From contig WBSG01000007.1 in the NCBI GenBank assembly GCA_008923285.1, forward strand, positions 62,001 to 126,000: a stretch of 64,000 nucleotides of DNA, read 5' to 3'. The notes under the pieces are model-generated. The model saw only the letters and a program-made list of their open reading frames with translations, ran no database searches and was not told the DNA's origin. This document shows, one piece after another, positions 32,606-41,248 of this stretch; position 1 is the stretch's first letter; each line of letters begins with the position of its first letter. Source of the stretch: Betaproteobacteria bacterium SCN2 (GTDB lineage Bacteria; Pseudomonadota; Gammaproteobacteria; Burkholderiales; Thiobacillaceae). The position numbers were made by a program, and so were the translations under genes.

Positions 32606-32941
32606 TCATTTCCCCCGCTTCTGAAGTTTGCCGAAGTACTGCGCCACTTCCCTGATCTCTTCGTCGGTGTAGCCGCTGGCGTGACGGCCCATGACCGTGG
32701 CGACGCGCTGGCCGGAGCGGTAGGCCTGCAGGATGGCGGCCATGCGGTCGGCGGAGATTTCGTTGATGGAAGGGATGGCGCCGGGGCTCACGCCATAGGT
32801 GCCGTGACAGGTGTAGCAGGTGGTGGCGATGACCTCTCCGCGGGAAATCTCCTGCGCCTGGGTTGTCGCGGCGCCTGCCAGCGCCAGGGTGCCAGCCAGG
32901 CAGGACAGGGCCGCCTTGCCGGTTTTGCCGAGTAAAAACAT
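32606..32941 (-). CDS. fccA: Sulfide dehydrogenase cytochrome subunit, monohaem c-type
   Basis: 111-residue periplasmic cytochrome c, electron acceptor of FccB. A signal peptide (KAALSCLAGTLALAGAATTQA) is followed by one haem site CYTCHGT (about 42-48) and a methionine-bearing C-terminal helix region (VATVMGRHASGYTDEEIREVAQYFG). Only one CxxCH is present, unlike the dihaem subunit of some purple sulfur bacteria. The start at 32941 has a GGAGA site upstream; a start 12 codons earlier is possible. Operon with fccB, 3 bp apart. Confidence 0.88.
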   Translation of the reverse strand: MFLLGKTGKAALSCLAGTLALAGAATTQAQEISRGEVIATTCYTCHGTYGVSPGAIPSINEISADRMAAILQAYRSGQRVATVMGRHASGYTDEEIREVAQYFGKLQKRGK

Positions 32942-33169
32942 AAGCGTTGTCTCCAAATATTTGAGCGTGCGTTGCATTCCCTCACGCAGGGTGAAGCTCC
33001 TTGCCGCCGGGCAAGTGCCCCGGCCGGCGCCGAACTCCGGATCGCAACGGCCATCTGCAATGGATGGCTTTCTCGTTGTTGCCTCAATCCGTCATAACAA
33101 GTGTGTGCATTCAGGCCATAGGCACGCCTCCTGTGGAAAACAATGAATCCGGGAAAACGCCTGCGCCGC

Positions 33170-33694
33170 TTACAGGTCGACGCCGAACTGCATTTCGCCG
33201 CCGAGCTTGCCGCCGCCCGTGGCCTTGGGCTTCGCCTTTTCCCTGGCTGCCTCCTGTTCCAGCCGGGCCCTGACCTCGGCCAGCGCCGCCTCCCGCTCCT
33301 GCAGCTTCGCCAGGGCAGCCTGGCGCTCGCGCTCTGCCTGTTCGGCGCGTGCCGCGGCCTCGCGCCTGGCTTTCTCCTGTGCGGCTTCGCGCGCCTTGCG
33401 TTCCTGTTCGTTTATTGCAGCCGCGCGCTCGGATGCATCGCGGGCGGCCTGCCGGCGCTTTTCCTCTTCTTCCCGCTTGCGCTCCTCCGCCTGTCGCGCC
33501 AGCAGCTGCTTGCGTTCTTCGCGCAGGCGCGCGTACTCCTCGCGCCACGCCTCGCTTTGTTGCCTGACGCGTTCGCCCGCTTCCTTCATCGCCTGGTAAT
33601 GCGCATCCTCGTCGCCGGGGGCAGCCACGACCGGCTGCGACAGGAACAGCAGGCCGGCTGATACCGCCAGCACAGGCACAAGCGCGATTTTCAT
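33170..33694 (-). CDS. Secreted coiled-coil protein of unknown function
   Basis: 174-residue exported protein. The ATG at 33694 has a GGAGG site 7 bp upstream; an earlier Met overlaps that site. The signal peptide (MKIALVPVLAVSAGLLFLSQPVVAAPGD) is followed by an almost unbroken charged alpha-helix, about 35-160, rich in E, R, K, A and Q (REERKQLLARQAEERKREEE), and a short C-terminal GGGKLGGEMQFGVDL. The composition means a search would give many false coiled-coil hits. An AT-rich promoter region (33700-33780) precedes it. It sits between fliQ and fccA; no function is indicated. Confidence 0.7.
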   Translation of the reverse strand: MKIALVPVLAVSAGLLFLSQPVVAAPGDEDAHYQAMKEAGERVRQQSEAWREEYARLREERKQLLARQAEERKREEEEKRRQAARDASERAAAINEQERKAREAAQEKARREAAARAEQAERERQAALAKLQEREAALAEVRARLEQEAAREKAKPKATGGGKLGGEMQFGVDL

Positions 33695-33927
33695 GAATGC
33701 CTCCACTACATTAGCAATTAAAGGAATTACGATGTATTTAATATTTTTTTATCCTTTATCTTGGGTATATCGACCGATCTCGCACGAGCTTTAGGGGTTT
33801 TTTATCGCGGTGCGACAACCGGCCGCAGGGGGGCGTGAGGACGGGCGCCGGGGATTCGCGCCGTGCATGCGGCGAACTGGCGAAACGGGGCTGTTGCCCG
33901 TAAGGGGGATGCCTCGGCCGGCTGGCG

Positions 33928-34182
33928 TTACTCGATCATGCCGGGAAACCCGCCCAGCACTTCGCGCGCGAATTCGACCAGGCTGCCGCTCATCCAGGCG
34001 CCGAGCAGCGCCAGCACCAGCACCAGCACCAGCAGCTTGGGCACGAAGGACAGGGTCGGCTCGAGGATCTGGGTGGCGGCCTGGAACACGCTCATCAGCA
34101 GCGCCGCCAGCAGCAGCGCGCCCAGGATCGGCAGCGCGATCCAGAACGCGAGCCACAGGCTTTGCGAGAGCAGGCCGTCCAT
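33928..34182 (-). CDS. fliQ: Flagellar biosynthesis protein FliQ
   Basis: 84-residue two-helix membrane protein of the flagellar export gate. It has hydrophobic segments at about 10-34 (LWLAFWIALPILGALLLAALL) and 47-68 (FVPKLLVLVLVLALLGAWM), linked by the conserved QAATQILEPTLSFVPK. Length and layout match FliQ/SctS. The start overlaps the fliP stop. It is the last gene of the contiguous fliF-fliQ operon; a 233-bp gap with no gene follows, but no clear terminator is seen. Confidence 0.9.
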   Translation of the reverse strand: MDGLLSQSLWLAFWIALPILGALLLAALLMSVFQAATQILEPTLSFVPKLLVLVLVLALLGAWMSGSLVEFAREVLGGFPGMIE

Positions 34183-35063
34183 CAGAAGCTCGCCACCAGC
34201 GAGCCGACCAGCAGGTGCCAGCCGTCGGCCATGACGAACAGCAGCAGCTTCAGCGGCAGCGACACCATCTGCGGCGGCACCATGATCATGCCCATGCCGG
34301 TGAGCACGCTCGCCACCACCAGGTCGATGATGAGGAAGGGCAGAATGACCATGAAGCCGATCTGGAACGCGGTCTTCAGTTCGCTGGTGACGAAGGCCGG
34401 CGCCAGCGCATGTAAAGGCACGGCCTCGGGTTTATTCAGCTCGACCTTGCTGCCTTCGGGCATGAAGATGGCGAGGTCGTCGGCGCGCGTCTGCCGGAAC
34501 ATGAAGCCCTTCAGCGCATCGCCCGCCTTTTCGCGTGCAGCCTCGGCGGCGATCTCTCCCTTGCCGTAGGGCTCGAAGGCCTCGGCCTGCATTTTCTGCA
34601 CTACCGGCTGCATGATGAAATAGGTCAGCAGCATGGCCAGGCCGACCAGCACCAGGTTGGGCGGCGCGTACTGGTTGCCGAGGCCCTGGCGCAGCAGGAA
34701 GAAAACCACCGCCACGCGGGTGAAGGCCGACAGGCTCAGCAGCAGCGCGGGCAGGAAGGGCAGCAGCAGCACGTAGGGCAGGCTGTCGGCGGGAATCGAG
34801 TAAGTCTGCCCGCCCGGCGCCGGCGCGGTCTGCAGCAGCGTCAGCCCCTGCGCGGAAGCGTATGCGTCTGTGCTGGCCAGGAGCCCAATCGCCGCCAGTG
34901 CGCCAAGCAGCATCAAGAAGACATGGCAGGCACGGGGAAAGCCAAGCCGGCGATTAACCGCAGCGTTCGCGGAGGCCGCGGAGCCTCTTGCCGGATTCCT
35001 CTGCGCACTGCGCGCCTGATTCTGCATGGGCCTTGCCCCGTGTCCCCGGAGGTACCCGCTCAT
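34182..35063 (-). CDS. fliP: Flagellar biosynthesis protein FliP
   Basis: 293 residues from the ATG that overlaps the fliO stop by 4 bp; the mature FliP is normally cut after a signal peptide, here CHVFLMLLGALAAIGLLASTDAYA at about 46-69, so the first 45 residues are unusual and a start near there is possible. The rest is standard: LPYVLLLPFLPALLLSLSAFTRVAVVFFLLRQGLG (about 95-129), a periplasmic loop, then PAFVTSELKTAFQIGFMVILPFLIIDLVVASVL and MGMIMVPPQMVSLPLKLLLFV. Core of the FliPQR export gate. Confidence 0.92.
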   Translation of the reverse strand: MSGYLRGHGARPMQNQARSAQRNPARGSAASANAAVNRRLGFPRACHVFLMLLGALAAIGLLASTDAYASAQGLTLLQTAPAPGGQTYSIPADSLPYVLLLPFLPALLLSLSAFTRVAVVFFLLRQGLGNQYAPPNLVLVGLAMLLTYFIMQPVVQKMQAEAFEPYGKGEIAAEAAREKAGDALKGFMFRQTRADDLAIFMPEGSKVELNKPEAVPLHALAPAFVTSELKTAFQIGFMVILPFLIIDLVVASVLTGMGMIMVPPQMVSLPLKLLLFVMADGWHLLVGSLVASF

Positions 35064-35374
35064 GCCTCATCTCCCGGCTTGGGCAGGGTGTGCAGCGTGC
35101 GCACCTGTCCGCCGCCCACGCCCAGCACCAGCCAAGTGCCCTCCACTTCCACCACCACCACGCGCTCGCGCGGGCCGACCATGGTGGCGCCGACCACCTT
35201 GACCGGTCCGGATTTGCCGGCCTGCGGCAGATAGCGCTTGAACAGCCAGGCCGCGAGGACGAACAGGCCGAGGATCAGCAGCAGCGACAGCAGCATGCCG
35301 GCGACCCCTGCGGTGCCGGCCGCCCACGCCGACGGGCTGGCCGCCAGCAGCAGTCCGCTCCAGATTGTCTTCAT
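35060..35374 (-). CDS. fliO: Flagellar biosynthesis protein FliO
   Basis: 104-residue membrane protein that assists assembly of FliP. A hydrophobic N terminus is followed by a transmembrane helix at about 25-46 (AGMLLSLLLILGLFVLAAWLF) and a small cytoplasmic beta domain with RERVVVVEVEGTWLVLGV and LHTLP, typical of FliO. It overlaps the upstream unknown gene and the downstream fliP by 4 bp each. Confidence 0.88.
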   Translation of the reverse strand: MKTIWSGLLLAASPSAWAAGTAGVAGMLLSLLLILGLFVLAAWLFKRYLPQAGKSGPVKVVGATMVGPRERVVVVEVEGTWLVLGVGGGQVRTLHTLPKPGDEA

Positions 35375-35844
35375 GCCTTCTCCCTGAGGGCACGGCGTGC
35401 CCAGTCTTTGGCGTGCGCGCCGTCCCAGAAAATTTCCACCCTGCCATGCCGGCCGCCCAGGCTCACGTCCAGGCGCATCCTGTGCGGCCAGTCGACGGCG
35501 CCGGCATTGACCACGCTTTCGGCCAGGGCGCGGCGGATCGCCGCCGTAAAAGGCCGCAGCCGTTCTTCATCCATGCGCGCTACCCAGACTGCGCCCGGCC
35601 TGCCGCCGAAACGCGATGCCAGCCAGGCCTCCGCCAGTTCCGGCGCGATCGCGATTGCCGGTTCCGCCCTGCTGCCGGATGGGTCGAGCCCGCCGCATTC
35701 CGACGCGCTGACGCTGGCCGGCACGCCGAGGCTGGCGACCAGGCGCTGGCGCAGGCGGGCGGCAAACGCCTCGACTGCGGCGTCAGACTGTGGCGCCCGC
35801 AGGTAGGCGCGTTCCGCTTCATCCAGCGCAGGCAGGGGCATCAT
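35371..35844 (-). CDS. Unrecognised protein in the slot of fliK-fliN
   Basis: 157-residue soluble protein I do not recognise. No signal peptide or membrane helix. The N-terminal half is helical (DEAERAYLRAPQSDAAVEAFAARLRQRL); the middle has PELAEAWLASRFGG; the C-terminal half reads PFTAAIRRALAESVVNAG, then MRLDVSLGGRHGRVEIFWDGAHAKDWARRAL. It is embedded by 4-bp overlaps at both ends between fliJ and fliO, exactly where fliK, fliL, fliM and fliN normally lie. It does not show the FliM/FliN C-terminal SpoA pattern. A flagellar role is inferred from coupling only. Confidence 0.6.
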   Translation of the reverse strand: MMPLPALDEAERAYLRAPQSDAAVEAFAARLRQRLVASLGVPASVSASECGGLDPSGSRAEPAIAIAPELAEAWLASRFGGRPGAVWVARMDEERLRPFTAAIRRALAESVVNAGAVDWPHRMRLDVSLGGRHGRVEIFWDGAHAKDWARRALREKA

Positions 35845-36332
35845 CTCGTCCGCCTCGCGTGCACATAACGCATGGCGGCTTCACCTTCCTCGTCCGCGTA
35901 GCGCTGCGCATGGGCGCTGCGCGTGGAAAGCTCGTCGTGCAGGCGGCGTTCGCGCTGCTCTTCCAGCTTGCGCCGTTCAAGCGCATGGCGCCGCGCCAGC
36001 AGTTGCAGGGCTTCCACGCGCTTCCGCTCGGTCTGCCAGTCGTCCAGCGCCTGCTGCCATTCGCGCCGTGCAGCCTCCAGCCGCTGCACGGCGGATTTCG
36101 TATCGGCCTGCCACTGCTGCAGCGCGGCGCCTGCCGCCTGCGCCACGGCGGCGGAACAGCCCTGGCGCAGTTTCGCATCGAGTTTGCCGGCGTAAAGCTG
36201 GCGGCGCTGCTCCAGCCTGACCTGGTGCGTGCGCGCATTGAGCCAGGCGACGTAGGCTGCCTTGACTGCGCGCGACTTCGCTTCCGCCCTGCGTTCGGCG
36301 ACATCCAGCGCGGGCTGCAGGGCAAAAGTCAT
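35841..36332 (-). CDS. fliJ: FliJ-like flagellar export protein
   Basis: 163-residue helical protein starting at the ATG at 36332 ([20 protein letters not shown]), nested in a much longer spurious reading. FliJ proteins form an antiparallel coiled coil that connects the FliI ATPase to the FlhA export gate. The sequence here is almost entirely charged coiled coil ([20 protein letters not shown], then [20 protein letters not shown]) and begins with F.LQP.L., the FliJ pattern. Position after fliI with a 4-bp overlap supports the call; sequence alone is weakly diagnostic. Confidence 0.78.
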   Translation of the reverse strand: MTFALQPALDVAERRAEAKSRAVKAAYVAWLNARTHQVRLEQRRQLYAGKLDAKLRQGCSAAVAQAAGAALQQWQADTKSAVQRLEAARREWQQALDDWQTERKRVEALQLLARRHALERRKLEEQRERRLHDELSTRSAHAQRYADEEGEAAMRYVHARRTR

Positions 36333-37723
36333 GGCAGCACCCCGGCGAGCTCGGCACGGGCTTCGGCCAGGTTCACGCGCGTCGACATTTCCTGCGCCAT
36401 GAAGGCCTGCATCGCCGGCTGCAGCTTCATGGCCTCGTCGAGCACGGCGTCGGCGCCCGGCACGTAGGCGCCCACCGAGATCAGGTCGCGGCTGCGGCGG
36501 TAGCGCGAGTAGAGGTACCTGAAGCGGCGGATGCGCTCCATGTCCTCGGCTCCGTTCAGATCCTGCAGGGTGCGGCTGATCGAGGATTCGATGTCGATGG
36601 CCGGGTACAGCCCGGCATCGGCGAGGTCGCGGGTGAGCACGATATGGCCGTCGAGGATGGAGCGCGCGGCATCGGCGATCGGGTCCTGCTGGTCGTCCTG
36701 TTCCATGAACACGGTGAAGAACGCGGTGATCGAACCGCCGCCGCTCCTGGCGTTGCCGGCGCGCTCGCACAGCTGTGGCAGCCTGGAAAACACCGAGGGC
36801 GGATAGCCCTTGGTCGCGGGCGGCTCGCCGATGGCCAGCGCCACTTCGCGCTGGGCCATGGCAAAGCGTGTGAGCGAGTCCATGATGAGCAGCACGTGCT
36901 TGCCCTGGTCGCGAAAATATTCGGCGATGGCCATGGTGTAGGCGGCGCCGTTCAGGCGCATCAGCGGCGGCGAGTCGGACGGCGCCGCCACCACCACGGC
37001 GCGCGCCATGCCCTCGGCGCCGAGATTGTTTTCGATGAAGTCCTTGACCTCGCGCCCGCGCTCGCCGATCAGGCCCACCACCACGACGTCGGCATCGGTG
37101 TAGCGCGCCATCATGCCTAACAGCAGGCTCTTGCCGACGCCGCTGCCGGCGAACAGGCCGAGACGCTGGCCGCGCCCGACGGTGAGCAGGGCATTGATCG
37201 AGCGCACGCCGACATCGAGCGGTTCGCGGATCGGCGCGCGCGTCAGCGGATTGAGCGAGCGCGCATACAGCGGCACGCGGCGCTCGGCCACCAGCGGCGC
37301 CAGGCTGTCGAGCGCACGCCCTGCGCCGTCGAGCACGCGTCCCAGCAGCTGCGGGCCGACGGCGACCTGGCGCACGCGGTCCTGCGCGCGGCGCTTGGGC
37401 GTGTAGCGGCTGCCCATGCGCGGCGGCTGCGCGGCGAGCGGGTTTTCCGGCACCACGCGCGCGCCCGGCATCACGCCGTAGACATCGGTCGACGGCATCA
37501 GCAGCAGGCGCTCGCCGGAAAACCCCACCACTTCGGCATCGACGCTGGGGCCGCCGGGGACCTGCACCAGGCACTGGCTGCCGATGGGCAGGCGCAGGCC
37601 CACGGCTTCCATCACCAGGCCCGCCACGCGCGTGAGCCGTCCGCTTTCCGCCCACGGCTGGGCGAAGCCCACCGCGCGCCGGCAGTCGGCCAGGTATTCG
37701 CGGAAGCGCACCGTGCGGTCCAT
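36329..37723 (-). CDS. fliI: Flagellum-specific ATPase FliI
   Basis: 464-residue ATPase of the flagellar type III export apparatus, related to the F1 beta subunit. Walker [11 protein letters not shown] (190-199), [15 protein letters not shown] (about 217-231), Walker [17 protein letters not shown] (about 280-295), then [17 protein letters not shown] and [20 protein letters not shown]. The ATG at 37723 lies 2 bp after the fliH stop; a 257-residue upstream extension in the same frame is a shadow of fliH. Length is standard for FliI. Confidence 0.96.
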   Translation of the reverse strand: MDRTVRFREYLADCRRAVGFAQPWAESGRLTRVAGLVMEAVGLRLPIGSQCLVQVPGGPSVDAEVVGFSGERLLLMPSTDVYGVMPGARVVPENPLAAQPPRMGSRYTPKRRAQDRVRQVAVGPQLLGRVLDGAGRALDSLAPLVAERRVPLYARSLNPLTRAPIREPLDVGVRSINALLTVGRGQRLGLFAGSGVGKSLLLGMMARYTDADVVVVGLIGERGREVKDFIENNLGAEGMARAVVVAAPSDSPPLMRLNGAAYTMAIAEYFRDQGKHVLLIMDSLTRFAMAQREVALAIGEPPATKGYPPSVFSRLPQLCERAGNARSGGGSITAFFTVFMEQDDQQDPIADAARSILDGHIVLTRDLADAGLYPAIDIESSISRTLQDLNGAEDMERIRRFRYLYSRYRRSRDLISVGAYVPGADAVLDEAMKLQPAMQAFMAQEMSTRVNLAEARAELAGVLP

Positions 37724-37725
37724 GC

Positions 37726-38319
37726 CTATTCGAGCCAGTTCCTGTTCGAGCCGAGCACGGAAATCACCTGGCGCCAGCGCGTCTGCAGGGTGGCGTCGAG
37801 GTCGCCCTGCGGCGTCTCGACGAGGCAGCCGCCGCGCACGATGCGCGCGTCCTCGACGATGCGCAGGCGACTCTTGTCCAACTGCTCGTTGAGGATCGGC
37901 CGCACCAGTTGCGCATCCTCCGGGTTCAGCAGCAGGCGGGCCTCGCGCGTGCTTTCCGCCATCTGCCGCAGCGCCAGCCTGACCACGTCGAGGATGCGTT
38001 CCGGGCGTGCGGCGAGTTCGCCGGCGATCACCTGTTTCGCCACATCCAGCGCCAGGCTCAGCACCTCGTCGGCCAGCCGGAAATCGAGCGAATCCAGCGC
38101 GCCGTCGAGACTTTCCGCCAGCTGGCGCAGGCGCAGCGTTTCCTGCTCCCGCTCGCTGCGCCCCTGTTCGAGGCCGGCCTCGTAGCCCTGACTGCGGGCT
38201 TCCTCGAAGGCCTGCTGGAGGCGCTGCTGCGTTGCCGCCTCGCGGTCGGCCTCCGGCGCGACCTCCAGGCCTTCCCAGCGCTCGAACGCGCTGCGCGTAT
38301 CGGGGGCGTCTTCGTTCAT
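37726..38319 (-). CDS. fliH: Flagellar assembly protein FliH
   Basis: 197-residue regulator that binds FliI. The N-terminal part ([13 protein letters not shown]) resembles the conserved tip of FliH; the middle is a coiled coil with glycine-spaced helices ([20 protein letters not shown]) typical of FliH; the C-terminal domain has [33 protein letters not shown] and [20 protein letters not shown], the FliH/NolV signature. Overlaps the fliG stop by 4 bp. Confidence 0.93.
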   Translation of the reverse strand: MNEDAPDTRSAFERWEGLEVAPEADREAATQQRLQQAFEEARSQGYEAGLEQGRSEREQETLRLRQLAESLDGALDSLDFRLADEVLSLALDVAKQVIAGELAARPERILDVVRLALRQMAESTREARLLLNPEDAQLVRPILNEQLDKSRLRIVEDARIVRGGCLVETPQGDLDATLQTRWRQVISVLGSNRNWLE

Positions 38320-39284
38320 GATTCGATTTCCGCTTTGTCCAGTTCCAGCTGCCCCTGCGCGGCCATGTCCCGCAACAGCCTGAGCGTTTCCGCCTGCGCC
38401 GACTCGATGTCGGCGAGTCTCGCCGCCCCCAGCGCATCGAGGTCATCGCGCAGGCGGCGCGCGGCCGCGTCCGGCATGCGCACCAGCAGTTCATCGACGA
38501 GGTCGGGGCCGGCGCCCTTCAGCGCCAGCAGCAGCGTATGTCCGGGCACGGCCTTGAAAAAGCGCGTGCGCGACTCGCCCGACAGGCGCGCGAGGTCTTC
38601 GAGGGCAAGCTGCTGCGCCTTGAGCTGCCCCAGCAGCCCGGGCGCGCTCTGCGCCAGGCCGGATTCGATCTCCTCACGCGCGGCCGGCGAAACACGCGCC
38701 AGCAGTTCGGCCGCGAGCTGCGTGCCGGACGACGGCGCTTGCTCCTGCAACTGGCGCCCAAGCCATTCTTCCATTTCGCGCATGGCCTCGGCAGGCGCGC
38801 CGCGCCATTCCGCCAGCCGGCGCACGACTTCCTCGCGCCGGCTTTCCGGCAGCCATTCGAGCGTGGCGGCGGCATGCGCGCGGTCCAGTTGCGCGAGCAC
38901 CGCAGCCGCCAACTGCGGGTGCTCGTCCTGCAGCAGCGCCGCCACTTCGGCGGGCTCGCGGTATGCCAGTTCGCGAATGCCGCTGCCCGTGCCGGCGATG
39001 CGCGCGAGCAAGCTGCGGGCGCGCTCCTCGCCCAGCGCACGGGTGAGCGCGGCATCGAGGAACTGGTCGGCGTCGGTGCCGATGCCGGTCTGCTGCGAGG
39101 CGGCGGCTTCGTAATCGTCGAGCAGCGCTTCCACGCGCTCGCGCGGCAGGGCGCCCAGTTCGCGCATGGCGCGCCCGATCTCGCCGACCTCGTAGGGCGA
39201 CAGATAGCGGAATACCTGGGCCGCCGCGTCCTCGCCCAGGGCGAGCAGCAGCGCCGCCGCCTTGTCCACGCCCGCGCGGTTCAT
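38316..39284 (-). CDS. fliG: Flagellar motor switch protein FliG
   Basis: 322-residue rotor protein that joins the MS ring (FliF) to the C ring and carries the torque-generating surface. N-terminal domain: [24 protein letters not shown]; middle: [30 protein letters not shown] (QHPQ-like, about 117-146); C-terminal domain: [40 protein letters not shown]. The torque helix is more divergent than usual. The ATG at 39284 overlaps the fliF stop by 4 bp, so an upstream Met is not used. Confidence 0.9.
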   Translation of the reverse strand: MNRAGVDKAAALLLALGEDAAAQVFRYLSPYEVGEIGRAMRELGALPRERVEALLDDYEAAASQQTGIGTDADQFLDAALTRALGEERARSLLARIAGTGSGIRELAYREPAEVAALLQDEHPQLAAAVLAQLDRAHAAATLEWLPESRREEVVRRLAEWRGAPAEAMREMEEWLGRQLQEQAPSSGTQLAAELLARVSPAAREEIESGLAQSAPGLLGQLKAQQLALEDLARLSGESRTRFFKAVPGHTLLLALKGAGPDLVDELLVRMPDAAARRLRDDLDALGAARLADIESAQAETLRLLRDMAAQGQLELDKAEIES

Positions 39285-40672
39285 GAATTGCCCATCCACA
39301 GCTTCACCACGCTGGCGGCGACCCGGGGATCGCCGAGCACGCGCTGGCGCAGGCTGTCGAGCCGCGCATCCAGCAGTTCGCCGGGCGCGGCCGTCCGCGC
39401 CGCGCGCGCCGCCTCCTCCGAGCGCCGCCGGCGCTGGCGCGCGCGCAAAAACATGAACAGGAACATGAACAGCAATGCCAGCGCCAGGCCGGCATAGACG
39501 GGCAGCAGTTCGTCATCGAGAATCGAACGCGGTGCCTGCTCCGGCGCGGCAATCGGAATCCTGCGCGGCAAGGGCAACGGCGGCGCGGCAACGGCGGCTG
39601 GCGCCTGTGCATCGGCGAACGGCAGCATGATCACCTGCAGGCTGTCGCCGCGCCTGCCGTCGAAACCGGCCGCCTGCCGCGCCAGCGTCGCCAGCCTGGC
39701 GAGTTCCGCTGGCGCGAAGCCTGCACGTTCGTCCACCACGATCAGGCTGGCGACCTGCTCGATGCCGCCGCGCGGCTCGCGCACGTGGCGCACGCTGCGG
39801 TTCACGGTGCCGGCCACCGTGCCGGTGCGGCGCGAGCTTTCGACGGTTTCCTCGCGTTCGCTGAAATCGATTCTGGCGGTGACCTGCACCCTGAAGGCGG
39901 CATCGCCCAGCACCGGCGCCAGCACGCGCCCGATGCGCGCGGCGAGATCGCCTTCGACGCGGCGTGCATATTCGATCTGGCTGGAGCTGAGCCCGCGATA
40001 GAAGCCGGCCAGACCGGCGGCAAGCAGCGCGCCGCGCTGGTCGACGACGCTAACCTGGCCCGGGTTCATGCCGGGAACGCTGCCCGCCACGATCTGGCGC
40101 AGGGATTCGACGGTTTCCTCGTCGATGCCGGCGCCCGGCTTGAGTTCCACCAGCACCGAGGCGGCAGGCGGCACCTGCTCGCGCAGGAACGTCGACTGCC
40201 TGGGCAGCGCGAGATGCACGCGCGCCGACTGGATCGCATCGATGCTTTCGACCGAGCGCGCCAGCGCCGCTTCCAGGCTGCGCTGGTAGCCGAGTTGCTC
40301 CTGAAAGGGGGATACGCCGAAGCGCGGGCCGCTGTCGTCGACCGGCTTGTCGCCGCGCGGCAGGCCCTGGGCGGCGAGCTTGTAACGGGCGACATGCAGC
40401 TGATCGACAGGCACCTGGATCGAGCCATCGGCCGCGGCCAGGCGATAGGGAATGTTCAGGCGCTCCAGCGTCTCGACCACCTCGCCGCCGTCGCGGTCGG
40501 ACAATTCGGCGAACAGCACGCGATATTCGCGCGGGGCCTGGGCGTCCTTCCAGAAAAGCGCCGCCGGCAAGGCCAGCAAAAGCAGGATGATCACGCCCCA
40601 CACCAGCTTTCTTGCGGGGCTGGCCGCGGCGAATGCGTCGCGCAATCCGGTAAAGGTCAGTCCATCGGCCAT
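39281..40672 (-). CDS. fliF: Flagellar MS-ring protein FliF
   Basis: 463-residue basal-body scaffold. Transmembrane helix at about 22-42 (LVWGVIILLLLALPAALFW), YscJ/FliF ring domains (EYRVLFAELSDRDGGEVVETL; RGDKPVDDSGPRFGVSPFQEQLGYQRSLEAALARS), a second transmembrane helix near 390-412 (VYAGLALALLFMFLFMFL) and the C-terminal FliG-binding tail LDSLRQRVLGDPRVAASVVKLWM. About 80-100 residues shorter than typical FliF. The ATG at 40672 is preferred over one 18 codons upstream. It heads the operon; fliE is not beside it. Confidence 0.92.
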   Translation of the reverse strand: MADGLTFTGLRDAFAAASPARKLVWGVIILLLLALPAALFWKDAQAPREYRVLFAELSDRDGGEVVETLERLNIPYRLAAADGSIQVPVDQLHVARYKLAAQGLPRGDKPVDDSGPRFGVSPFQEQLGYQRSLEAALARSVESIDAIQSARVHLALPRQSTFLREQVPPAASVLVELKPGAGIDEETVESLRQIVAGSVPGMNPGQVSVVDQRGALLAAGLAGFYRGLSSSQIEYARRVEGDLAARIGRVLAPVLGDAAFRVQVTARIDFSEREETVESSRRTGTVAGTVNRSVRHVREPRGGIEQVASLIVVDERAGFAPAELARLATLARQAAGFDGRRGDSLQVIMLPFADAQAPAAVAAPPLPLPRRIPIAAPEQAPRSILDDELLPVYAGLALALLFMFLFMFLRARQRRRRSEEAARAARTAAPGELLDARLDSLRQRVLGDPRVAASVVKLWMGNS

Positions 40673-40755
40673 TGGGGTGCTTTTATGGTTTCCTCCATCG
40701 TCGCGGTGGTGTCCTGCTTCAGCCACGCGAGCGTGATGGGCCGATTATATCCGGC

Positions 40756-41214
40756 TCACAGCAGCTCGGGGGCGGTCACCGCGCGCAGCACGACATCGTT
40801 GCCGCCCGCCCGCTCGCGGCCCGAGAACCACCATACGCCGCCCTTCCTGATCGAGAGCGAAGCGCGCGCGCCCAGCAATTGCGCCGCCGCCTCGCCCAGG
40901 TCGGGCTGGTGGCCGGCGATCAGCACGCATGCGTCGTTGCCGCCCGGCCAGCCTGCGGCTTGCAGGATGTCTGCGGCGCTGGCGCCGGGCGCGAGCACGG
41001 CGAGGGTTTCGATGTTCCGGTTCAAGGCCTGCGCGGTTTGCTGCGCGCGCGCTGCCGGGCTGGCCAGCACCCTGCACTTCCCGGGCAGCCGGGTGTTCAG
41101 CCAGGCGGCCATGCGCGCTGCCTGCTTGCGGCCCTTGGGCGTGAGCTCGCGCGCGAGGTCGTCGAGTCCGTCCTCTGCCTCGGCATGGCGCCACAGGATC
41201 AATTCCACGGTCAT
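40756..41214 (-). CDS. sixA: Phosphohistidine phosphatase SixA-like
   Basis: 152-residue histidine phosphatase of the branch-2-like phosphoglycerate mutase fold. The catalytic RHAEAEDG (about 9-16) and the second histidine in IAGHQPDLGE (about 99-108) are present, with ELTPKGRKQAARMAAWL and SPAARAQQTAQAL, both typical of SixA. SixA removes phosphate from phosphohistidine proteins such as the nitrogen PTS. Here it lies 34 bp after the CYTH-CHAD gene, within the polyphosphate neighbourhood. Confidence 0.88.
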   Translation of the reverse strand: MTVELILWRHAEAEDGLDDLARELTPKGRKQAARMAAWLNTRLPGKCRVLASPAARAQQTAQALNRNIETLAVLAPGASAADILQAAGWPGGNDACVLIAGHQPDLGEAAAQLLGARASLSIRKGGVWWFSGRERAGGNDVVLRAVTAPELL

Positions 41215-41248
41215 TCCTCCTTTTTGTTCCGTTCCCGCACTTTTCCGA

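Noticed and set aside
33707-33927. Possible gene or terminator in the fliQ/coiled-coil gap
   Set aside because: No frame with protein-like composition and no hairpin followed by a T-tract on the minus strand; the AT-rich part is more likely a promoter.
35841-37655. 604-residue minus-strand frame containing FliJ
   Set aside because: Only its last 163 codons (from 36332) look like FliJ; the rest is a shadow of fliI.
36329-38494. 721-residue reading that extends FliI upstream
   Set aside because: The extra N-terminal part is the shadow of fliH and fliG; FliI similarity begins at the ATG at 37723.
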